A stretch of 19,205 nucleotides of DNA from Candidatus Njordarchaeum guaymasense (GTDB taxonomy: Archaea; Asgardarchaeota; Njordarchaeia; Njordarchaeales; Njordarchaeaceae). Positions 13,479 to 19,205 of the stretch are shown in pieces (position 1 is the stretch's first letter; each line of letters begins with the position of its first letter). Under the pieces are notes generated by a model, which worked only from the letters and a program-made list of their open reading frames with translations, was not told the DNA's origin and searched no databases. The stretch spans positions 1-19,205 of the forward strand of contig JAUQYT010000072.1 of assembly GCA_030587605.1 (NCBI GenBank). The letters run 5' to 3'. Made by a program: the position numbers and the translations under genes.

Positions 13479-14450
13479 TTGGCACAGCTCCCTAAGGAAT
13501 TGGTTGAGGCATATCGTCATCAACGATATCACTTCATTGGGAAAGCTGGACTCGTTAAGCCGTGTCGCTGGCTATGGAAGTCATTAACCACGAACGGATC
13601 AGAGCACTGCTACAAACAGAGATTCTACGGAATAAGATCCCATAGATGCGTGCAGTTCACGCCTGCACCAGTATGCTCCGAGGCCTGCACGTTCTGTTGG
13701 CGCATCCAACTTAGTGATCTAGGTCTAAAGTGGAATGAGCTACAATGGTCCGAATTCGATGATCCCACCACGCTACTTGACGAGTGCGTAAGAGAACACA
13801 GAAGGATACTCACGGGTTACGGCTCGAACAGAAAAGTAAGCGGAGACATGCTCAAAGAAGCGATGAACCCCACTCACATCACCGCCTCACTTGTAGGAGA
13901 ACCAACAATGTACGGAGCAGAGAGGCTAGGCATACTCTTTGAAGAAGCTATTAAACGGGGTTTCAAAACGGTGTTCCTGGTTACGAATGGAACTTTTCCA
14001 GAGGTATTGTCAAAGCTTTCCGTTGAACCTTCCCAGCTCTACCTTAGCGTCTGCGCGCCCGACGAGACAACATACAAGCAAGTCTGCAGACCCATTCTAA
14101 AGGACGGATGGAAAAGGCTCCTTGAAAGCATAGAGTTACTGAAGAGCTTCAAGTGCCCCACGGTAATGAGGATAACCCTAGCACGAAACCTAAACCTAAA
14201 AGACGAGTCAGGCTACGCAAGACTCGTTCAACGAGGAGAAAGCACATATATCGAACCGAAAGCTGCAATGAACGTCGGATACGGATTCCAGGCAGGGAGA
14301 ATGAAGTATGAAAATATGCCTAGGCACTCAGAGATACTCGAGTTCTCTCAGAAACTCTCGAGCCTAACCGGTTATAAGATACTGGACGATGTTCTCAAGA
14401 GCGGGGTAGTGCTGTTAAGCCGGCTGGACAAACCCAAAAGATTCGACTAG
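13479..14450 (+). CDS. taw1: tRNA 4-demethylwyosine synthase (radical SAM)
   Basis: The enzyme builds the tricyclic wyosine core on m1G37 of tRNA-Phe from pyruvate. The product has 323 residues. The radical SAM cluster motif is CSEACTFC, at C66, C70 and C73. Three more cysteines, C29, C44 and C57, are placed for the second iron-sulfur cluster seen in TYW1. Lys46, two residues after C44 (CYKQRFYGI), matches the catalytic lysine known from the Pyrococcus enzyme, recalled from memory. ASLVGEPTMYGAERLG and VTNGTFP follow in the barrel. The start is TTG at 13479, with GGTGGG about 8 nt upstream. It works after Trm5b, encoded at 5501. Assignment is firm. Confidence 0.95.
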   Translation: MAQLPKELVEAYRHQRYHFIGKAGLVKPCRWLWKSLTTNGSEHCYKQRFYGIRSHRCVQFTPAPVCSEACTFCWRIQLSDLGLKWNELQWSEFDDPTTLLDECVREHRRILTGYGSNRKVSGDMLKEAMNPTHITASLVGEPTMYGAERLGILFEEAIKRGFKTVFLVTNGTFPEVLSKLSVEPSQLYLSVCAPDETTYKQVCRPILKDGWKRLLESIELLKSFKCPTVMRITLARNLNLKDESGYARLVQRGESTYIEPKAAMNVGYGFQAGRMKYENMPRHSEILEFSQKLSSLTGYKILDDVLKSGVVLLSRLDKPKRFD

Positions 14451-14505
14451 CAGTACCCTTACTCGAGTGGGGATGAGGGTAAGCAGTGCGATATTATCGA
14501 CATCG

Positions 14506-15135
14506 TCACTTTAGACTCTCAGAAATTTCTGTAGCCCCACCATCAGTTATGGTTAATATGTCAACACCATTACCTGACGCGGCATCTCTTTCAATAGCGG
14601 ATTTTATGGCTTTGACAACCATTTCCTTTCCTTCCTCAACAGTGATGCTATTCTTGTATTCCGCTTCAAGCACACCTATCGCGACTTGAGCTCCGCTTCC
14701 GACGGCGGCGTACTTGTCTTCGATCAGAGAGCCAAGGAGATCTAGTATAAACATCCTAGGACCACCTTCACCTATGCCAGCAATTATCGTTTGTGCGAAG
14801 AGAGGCATGCCCCTCCTTTGGAAAAGGATGTTTGATAGCAACTTAGCGGCAGCCTTAACTGGCATGGCTCTTCTCTCATCAAGTGCATACAGTGCAGCCT
14901 GTGCCTCCATCGTGTGAGCAATCACCTGCATGTCTGACATCAAACCAGCACAAGCCACCCCGATCTTGTCCGTGATCTTAAACACTTTCTTTCCTGCTTT
15001 GCTCAAAACAAACGTCCCCCATGCCACCCTTCGCTCACTCGCGAGAACTACTCCGTCCTTGCAGACGAGTCCTATGGTCGTGGCGCCTAGAGGGATCTCA
15101 ATTCCTGCTTGGGACGAGTTAGGTAAGCTGGTCAT
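14506..15135 (-). CDS. psmB: Proteasome beta-type subunit lacking the catalytic threonine
   Basis: This is a 20S proteasome beta subunit of 209 residues. The usual junction in active subunits is Gly followed by TTT-x-G. Here it reads PLG-ATTIG, so the position of the catalytic Thr1 is Ala18. The residue equivalent to Asp17 is Glu (LASERR), while Lys33 is kept (LSKAGKKVFKI). Downstream regions are normal: IGVACAGLMSDMQVI, the GSGAQVAIGVLEAEY segment and ATEISESLK. The subunit probably does not self-process or hydrolyse peptides, and is a structural partner of another active beta subunit. Inactive second beta subunits are known, from memory, in Sulfolobus-type proteasomes. The ATG at 15135 lies behind an AT-rich divergent promoter shared with nog1. 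Confidence 0.92.
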   Translation of the reverse strand: MTSLPNSSQAGIEIPLGATTIGLVCKDGVVLASERRVAWGTFVLSKAGKKVFKITDKIGVACAGLMSDMQVIAHTMEAQAALYALDERRAMPVKAAAKLLSNILFQRRGMPLFAQTIIAGIGEGGPRMFILDLLGSLIEDKYAAVGSGAQVAIGVLEAEYKNSITVEEGKEMVVKAIKSAIERDAASGNGVDILTITDGGATEISESLK

Positions 15136-15228
15136 GATTGTATCATCTCAGGGGGAAACGATAATGTAGAACGATATTTAAAAGTTTATGTTGTTGATCG
15201 TTCCTGTTTAGAAGGTCGTCTGTTCAAA
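15136..15228. promoter_or_regulatory. Divergent promoter region between psmB and nog1
   Basis: An AT-rich element, ATATTTAAAA at 15174-15183, is near symmetric. It lies about 40 bp before the psmB ATG and about 46 bp before the nog1 ATG. A single TATA region could serve both directions, or two overlapping ones could. Confidence 0.4.
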
Positions 15229-16293
15229 ATGAACCCATTTATAAATGTACCGAGAGTCTCTTCGAGCCAAGAGATACTGGACTTCTCCTTCAGGCGAGCA
15301 AGCAAGGTTAACCCGAGGATCGGCAGGAGCGCACTTGGCAAGGTACACAGGGTGAGGGTCACTGAAGCTACGAGACTAGATACAGCCTCGTCCATCATGT
15401 ATGACCAGCTCAAGAGTATTGTCAAGGGTTTCCCTTCCCTGGATTCCGTAGAACCATTATACAAAGAGATTGCCGATGTCGTCGTTGGACTAGACAAAAT
15501 GAAGGAGGCTCTTGGGGCACTAGACGGAAACAGGCAAGTAATTAGAGATTTAAGCAGAGACTACATTCGTAGAATAAGATCAGCGACGTCAGCGAATGAG
15601 GCAATCGGGCTAAGGCGAGCAGCTTATGGTCGCCTATCCTCCATAATCAAGAAAGCTGGCGCTAGACTCGAAGTGCTTGCAGATGCGAGAGATAAATTAA
15701 GAAAGATTGTCTCGATCGACACAGATAAACCGACCGTGGTTGTCGCTGGTGCCCCGAACGTCGGCAAGTCATCCATAGTACGCATGATATCATCTGCCAA
15801 ACCTGAAGTCGCCGATTACCCATTCACAACTAAGAGCCTAGTAATCGGACACTTATCACTTGGGAAGAGAAGGATTCAGGTCATAGACACCCCAGGCTTG
15901 CTTGACCGCCCCATAAGCGAGAGAAACCCCCTCGAACTGCAAGCTATTGCAGCGCTGCGCTATCTCGCGAAGATTATAATCTTCCTATTCGACCCTTCGG
16001 AAATATGCGGATACACTCTAGAAACCCAAGTCAAGGTCTATAATGAACTTAAAGATCTTTTCAAGGATATTCCGTTCCTCATAGTAATCAACAAGATCGA
16101 CATCCTAACGGGTGAACAACTAGCCAAAGTGAAAGAGCTGGTTCCAAGCAACAATATCATACTTGAAACAAGTGCCATAACACGCGAAGGGGTTGACAAG
16201 CTCATAGACGAAATACCAAAGACTCTGAGCCTCCCACAAGCAAGAAGAACTACCTTGAAACATCTTCCAAAAAGTGGTGATTCAGCGGGATGA
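15229..16293 (+). CDS. Nog1-type GTPase
   Basis: Nog1 proteins are Obg-class GTPases that act on large-subunit ribosome assembly in eukaryotes, with a related role likely in archaea. The product has 354 residues. An N-terminal helical domain of about 160 residues (FRRASK, then YDQLKSIVKGFPSLD) precedes the G domain. G1 is GAPNVGKS at 174-181, with switch I YPFTTK at 197-202, DTPG at 220-223 and NKID at 288-291. ERNPLELQAIAALRYL after G3 is typical of Nog1. The C-terminal region is short and lacks the eukaryotic tail. The ATG at 15229 is the start. The stop overlaps the rtcA start by four bases (ATGA), so the two are likely translated from one mRNA. Confidence 0.9.
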   Translation: MNPFINVPRVSSSQEILDFSFRRASKVNPRIGRSALGKVHRVRVTEATRLDTASSIMYDQLKSIVKGFPSLDSVEPLYKEIADVVVGLDKMKEALGALDGNRQVIRDLSRDYIRRIRSATSANEAIGLRRAAYGRLSSIIKKAGARLEVLADARDKLRKIVSIDTDKPTVVVAGAPNVGKSSIVRMISSAKPEVADYPFTTKSLVIGHLSLGKRRIQVIDTPGLLDRPISERNPLELQAIAALRYLAKIIIFLFDPSEICGYTLETQVKVYNELKDLFKDIPFLIVINKIDILTGEQLAKVKELVPSNNIILETSAITREGVDKLIDEIPKTLSLPQARRTTLKHLPKSGDSAG

Positions 16294-17357
16294 TTGAGAT
16301 TGATGGAAGCATGCTTGAAGGGGGCGGGCAGATTCTGAGAACATCAGTCGGCCTGTCAGCCTTGACGGGGGTTCCTACGAAGATCACCAAAATACGAGGT
16401 AAACGGGAGAAGCCTGGGCTACAAGCGCAGCACATGGCGGGAGTAGCAGCCTTAGCCAAGCTAGTTGATGCCAAGGTGGTAGGTCTTGAGATAGGCTCAA
16501 CTACAATTGAGTTTAACCCTCAGAAACCCAAAGAAGGAATCTTCAAGATGGACGTGGGGACAGCTGGGAGCGTATCCTTGGTATTCCAAGCTCTCGCCCC
16601 CGTTGCTTGCTTTGCGCCGAGCGAGGTTTCACTTGAATTAACTGGCGGTACAGATGTTCCTTGGAGCCCCACATTCGACTACCTGAATCTAGTTTTTCTC
16701 CCAACTCTTGACAAGATGGGGTGTAGAATCTCAGCTCAGCTGATTCGGAGGGGGCATTACCCTAGGGGAGGAGGGGTGACCAGATTCGCGATCACTCCTA
16801 CTGCGGATAAGCTCAAACCTATTGTGCTGGATGATTTCGGAGAAGTTGAGAATATAAAGGGAGTGAGTCACGCTGTCAGGCTACCTGAACATGTTGCAGT
16901 CAGACAAGCTGAGGCTGCGCAAGATAGGTTGGCGAAAGCCGGTTTCAAGGACGTTGGGATAGAGATCTGGTACAAGGAGAATGAGATTGGTCACCTTGGT
17001 CCTGGGAGCGGAATCGCTCTTCGTGCGTTGACGACCAAGAACGCCTTTATTGGCGCGGATGCTCTAGGTGAGAAAGGTAAGCCAGCTGAGAGAGTCGGAT
17101 CTGAAGCAGCGGACAAGCTACTTGTGTATTTGAGGAAGAAATGCGTTGTGGATGGTAACCTGTCGGACATGTTAATACCATACATGGCTATAGCTGACGG
17201 CGTATCTGTTATTTCAGCCCCTGAACTGACCCTTCACGCTAGAACCAACATTGCAGTGACCGAAAAGTTCTTAGAAACGAAATTCGCTGTGACTGAGAGA
17301 AACAGTATTGCCGCTATATCGTGTAAGGGCATAGGACTGAAGCGTCAAGAGAGATGA
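16290..17357 (+). CDS. rtcA: RNA 3'-terminal phosphate cyclase
   Basis: The enzyme uses ATP to convert RNA 3'-phosphate into 2',3'-cyclic phosphate through an adenylated histidine. The product has 355 residues, standard length. The N terminus, GSMLEGGGQILRTSVGLSALTG, is diagnostic, as are KREKPGLQAQHMAG, the FPRGGG-like YPRGGGVTRF and the GPGSGIALRA segment. The catalytic His is in TLHARTNI, at about residue 316. VDGNLSDMLIPYMAIADG is also conserved. It overlaps nog1 by four bases. Tandem placement suggests a shared RNA or ribosome theme. The window's BHB introns make cyclic-phosphate RNA ends relevant, but the splicing endonuclease generates those itself, so a direct splicing role is only speculation. 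Confidence 0.94.
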   Translation: MIEIDGSMLEGGGQILRTSVGLSALTGVPTKITKIRGKREKPGLQAQHMAGVAALAKLVDAKVVGLEIGSTTIEFNPQKPKEGIFKMDVGTAGSVSLVFQALAPVACFAPSEVSLELTGGTDVPWSPTFDYLNLVFLPTLDKMGCRISAQLIRRGHYPRGGGVTRFAITPTADKLKPIVLDDFGEVENIKGVSHAVRLPEHVAVRQAEAAQDRLAKAGFKDVGIEIWYKENEIGHLGPGSGIALRALTTKNAFIGADALGEKGKPAERVGSEAADKLLVYLRKKCVVDGNLSDMLIPYMAIADGVSVISAPELTLHARTNIAVTEKFLETKFAVTERNSIAAISCKGIGLKRQER

Positions 17358-17391
17358 GAAGCAAGAACGAAGATAGTGAGGAATGGTCGAC

Positions 17392-17760
17392 ATGGGTTAC
17401 TCTATGGAGGGACTGACTGATCTCCAAAAGAAAGTCCTCAAACTTCTAATGACTATACCTAAAGGTAGAGTCACGACTTACCGCGAAATTGCCAGAGCTC
17501 TTGGAAACATTAATCTGTCCAGGGCTGTTGGGAACGCTGTAAGGGATAACCCGTATCCGATTAAGATACCTTGCCACAGGGTAGTTCGATCTTCAGGCGA
17601 GGTTGGTGGTTTTGGCGGGGAAGTAACAGGCGAAAATGTTGCTAGGAAGGTAGAACTTCTTAGGGAAGAAGGAGTGCTCGTCGACGGTACGGGTAGAATA
17701 GACCTGAGAAAGTACCTGGTTAGGGGAGAAGAATTAGCTAAAGGGCTCAAGAAGATGTGA
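17392..17760 (+). CDS. ogt: Methylated-DNA--cysteine methyltransferase (short MGMT form)
   Basis: The protein removes alkyl groups from O6 of guanine by transferring them to its own cysteine, so it acts once. The product, about 122 residues, has only the C-terminal DNA-binding domain. The helix-turn-helix is IPKGRVTTYREIARALG, with RAVGNAVRDNP (the base-flipping Arg) and the active-site IPCHRVV. The alkyl acceptor Cys is present, so this is not an alkyltransferase-like protein. Starts at 17383 and 17392 are both open. The second ATG lies 10 nt after GTGAGG, whereas the first is almost inside that element, so I use 17392. It follows rtcA by 34 nt on the same strand, and its stop precedes an intergenic hairpin shared with nadM. 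Confidence 0.9.
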   Translation: MGYSMEGLTDLQKKVLKLLMTIPKGRVTTYREIARALGNINLSRAVGNAVRDNPYPIKIPCHRVVRSSGEVGGFGGEVTGENVARKVELLREEGVLVDGTGRIDLRKYLVRGEELAKGLKKM

Positions 17761-17780
17761 GCATCTCTCAGCTAGATGCT
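17760..17780. terminator. Hairpin between convergent ogt and nadM
   Basis: AGCATCT and AGATGCT form a perfect 7-bp inverted repeat with a 7-nt loop, beginning at the last base of the ogt stop. It lies between two convergent genes. A transcript-end structure serving both is plausible, but archaeal termination usually relies on oligo-T, which is weak here. Confidence 0.35.
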
Positions 17781-17786
17781 GAACTC

Positions 17787-18323
17787 TTACTTCTTTTTAG
17801 TCACGTCAGTCGTTGCCACCGCTCTTAGCCTTTCGTCCCCCTTAACGGATTCGATAAACTCAGCAACTTCTTTGGGCACTAGTTCTTTCCATTCTTCGTC
17901 TTGTGCTATAATCTTTCTTCGAATGTCTGTGGCTGAGTACCGTTCTCTCTGATAGAACTTGATTGGCTGAACTTTGAATCCAGCCTCGGTGAAAAGTATC
18001 TTGACCAGTGGCTTGTTGCTGAAGACTACGTCAAAGTGGGGGACAAGTGATCTCACATGTGAAACCCAGAGGCGATTGTCGTTGAGATCGGTAACTGGTA
18101 TCAACAGATATTTCGAGGGGTCTATCTGCTCAGCACTCAGCGCCCTTCTAATCATCTCTATACGTTCGCCAGCTGTAAAGGGGTCCTCAATTGTGTGACT
18201 ACACTGGGCGCTCCCAATGGCTATGATGAGTTCGTCGACTTGCCCAAGTATGTCTTGGATTACGTGTAGGTGACCCTTGTGAAAAGGCTGGAACCGACCG
18301 GTAAACAATCCTCTTCCAGCCAA
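17787..18323 (-). CDS. nadM: Nicotinamide-nucleotide adenylyltransferase (archaeal NadM)
   Basis: The enzyme joins NMN and ATP to form NAD. The product has 178 residues. GRFQPFHKGH at 9-18 is the nucleotidyltransferase signature. SHTIEDPFTAGERIEMIRRAL, PVTDLNDNRLW and the distal YSATDIRR at 129-136 (the SxTxIR type) are archaeal NMNAT marks. The start is TTG at 18323; no ATG or GTG lies in frame before the signature, and a TAA is upstream in frame. GGAGG motifs lie 12 nt before and again right against the TTG. An ATG six bases upstream is out of frame. Assignment is firm, but the start is less so. Confidence 0.93.
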   Translation of the reverse strand: MAGRGLFTGRFQPFHKGHLHVIQDILGQVDELIIAIGSAQCSHTIEDPFTAGERIEMIRRALSAEQIDPSKYLLIPVTDLNDNRLWVSHVRSLVPHFDVVFSNKPLVKILFTEAGFKVQPIKFYQRERYSATDIRRKIIAQDEEWKELVPKEVAEFIESVKGDERLRAVATTDVTKKK

Positions 18324-18486
18324 CCTCCATGCTCGCCTCCTGAGTTACTCGATAATCGTCCACATGTCCGCGGAATTTGGAGACAGTTTCTGGCTCATTT
18401 ACTTTCGAACGGCGTTAGAGTTACCTACAGTAATTCTTCAGTCTATTCTTCCTAATAATGGTGCTGATAACTCTTCGGGTGGTGGG

Positions 18487-18494
18487 CTTAAGTA
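18487..18494 (+). promoter_or_regulatory. TATA-like box of the tnpB-like gene
   Basis: CTTAAGTA is centred about 27 bp before the ATG at 18518, which has no ribosome-binding site. This fits a leaderless transcript starting at or next to the ATG. Confidence 0.35.
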
Positions 18495-18517
18495 GGAATT
18501 TTGGGTTATTCAGCCTC

Positions 18518-19205
18518 ATGCAGGCAGTTAGGACGGTGCAGATACCGTACGAAGCTACGGGTAGCGTTCTCAGCCTCCTTGAAGCTGCTAGAGACATGGT
18601 TAATTATTGTATCCGCGTCGGCTTGGAGAAGAACATCACCTCACGATTCAAGCTCTCAAACGAGGTTTACCCCTACTTGAGTGGACTTGGATTCCACACA
18701 TGGTACTGTCTCTCAGCGGTAGAGATTGCGACATCCATTCTGGAGAACCACAGGAAAGCAAAAAGAAAGCGACAGAACGTCAGAGTACCAAGAGCAACGA
18801 AGCTCATGGCTAAACTTGGGAACCAAGGCTACAAGATTTTTGACGGCAGCATCAGACTACCGATCAAGCCTAGGGAGTATTTCTACGTTCCCCTGCGCAA
18901 GAGGGCGGGGCAGTTCTTATTGGATGCCACACTCAAGTTAGGCTCCGTCACGTTAACTGCTTGCACAGTTTCAGTGGCCTTCTCGAAAACCGCTGAGATC
19001 ACCGAACCCAAGGGCTATGTAGCATACGATACGAACGAGCGCTCAATCGACGGAGCCAGCGTAAAACAAAACCAAGAACTAGTCAGCGAAAGCTACGACT
19101 TATCAAGGGTTTCAGAGGCTAAGCACGGATACTTTGAGCGAGTGCGAAGAGTCCAAGCCAACTACTCCGCGGACAGGCGCGTAGCGAGGAAGATACAGAG
19201 AAGGT
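18518..19205 (+). CDS. Partial TnpB/OrfB-type protein (IS200/IS605 superfamily), cut by the window edge
   Basis: The frame is open from the ATG at 18518 to the window's right edge, giving 229 residues. The N-terminal part (VRTVQIPYEATGSVLSLLEAARDMVNYCIRVGLEKN) matches the opening of TnpB. RVPRATKLMA, KPREYFYVPLRK and KGYVAYDTNERSIDGASV follow; the last carries the first RuvC Asp in the DTNER form seen in archaeal TnpB. The later RuvC residues and zinc finger lie outside the window. TnpB proteins are RNA-guided nucleases that help IS elements persist. No TnpA gene, terminal repeat or left IS boundary is visible upstream, so it could be a solo element or a domesticated copy. The family assignment rests on motif pattern alone. 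Confidence 0.75.
   Translation, partial: MQAVRTVQIPYEATGSVLSLLEAARDMVNYCIRVGLEKNITSRFKLSNEVYPYLSGLGFHTWYCLSAVEIATSILENHRKAKRKRQNVRVPRATKLMAKLGNQGYKIFDGSIRLPIKPREYFYVPLRKRAGQFLLDATLKLGSVTLTACTVSVAFSKTAEITEPKGYVAYDTNERSIDGASVKQNQELVSESYDLSRVSEAKHGYFERVRRVQANYSADRRVARKIQRR

Noticed and set aside
14454..14481. TACCCT/AGGGTA inverted repeat between taw1 and psmB
   Set aside because: It has a six-pair stem with a 16-nt loop and no oligo-T, too weak to call a terminator.
1..19205. CRISPR array or long tandem repeats
   Set aside because: No regularly spaced repeats were seen by eye on either strand.

Overview
The window looks archaeal and chromosomal. It carries a SepRS, a CTP-dependent riboflavin kinase (RibK), an RibL-type FAD synthetase, a diphthine synthase, Trm5b and Taw1 for wyosine, archaeal NadM, a 20S proteasome beta subunit, a Nog1-type GTPase, translin, an XPF-type nuclease, TATA-like promoters, and GGTGAT/GGAG ribosome-binding sites mixed with apparently leaderless genes. 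SepRS without nearby methanogenesis genes, a Rab-like GTPase and multi-intron tRNA suggest a TACK-type lineage, perhaps Bathyarchaeia. That placement is inference; no rRNA is present.

Layout. 1-2605: a partial winged-helix-like ORF (minus), a basic coiled-coil protein, an XPF/ERCC4 nuclease and a Rab-like GTPase (plus). 2732-4446: a TPR protein and protein-L-isoaspartate methyltransferase (pcm), both minus. 4631-6574: DUF371, a minus-strand tRNA-Lys(CUU) with two introns, and trm5b. 6587-9355: an unknown coiled-coil protein (minus), diphthine synthase and ribL. 9397-13230, all minus: ribK, an endonuclease V-like gene, sepS and translin. 13479-17760: taw1 (plus), a proteasome beta subunit (minus), then nog1-rtcA-ogt (plus). 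17787-19205: nadM (minus) and the 5' part of a tnpB-like gene (plus) that runs off the window. No intergenic stretch exceeds about 300 bases.

Main discovery candidate. pcm is not simply broken. A 29-nt insert with two in-frame stops sits exactly at the bulge-helix-bulge (BHB) motif used by the archaeal tRNA-splicing endonuclease. There is a 3-bp outer helix, a 3-nt bulge ACA, a 4-bp CACC/GGUG helix, a second ACA bulge and a 9-bp inner stem. Removing 29 nt restores the expected Ser-Ala-Pro-His-Met-Val core of the methyltransferase in frame. About 900 bp away, tRNA-Lys(CUU) has a 36-nt intron in its D-arm and a 29-nt intron in its T-loop, the latter with an equally clean BHB. So a protein-coding gene and a tRNA here appear to share one splicing system.

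Other notable points are a proteasome beta subunit with Ala at the catalytic Thr1 position, an endonuclease V homologue with two active-site substitutions, and a eukaryote-like small GTPase next to a TPR protein. Many genes serve translation and RNA: tRNA-Lys, trm5b, taw1, sepS, dphB, nog1, rtcA and translin. ribL with ribK, and nadM, serve flavin and NAD synthesis.
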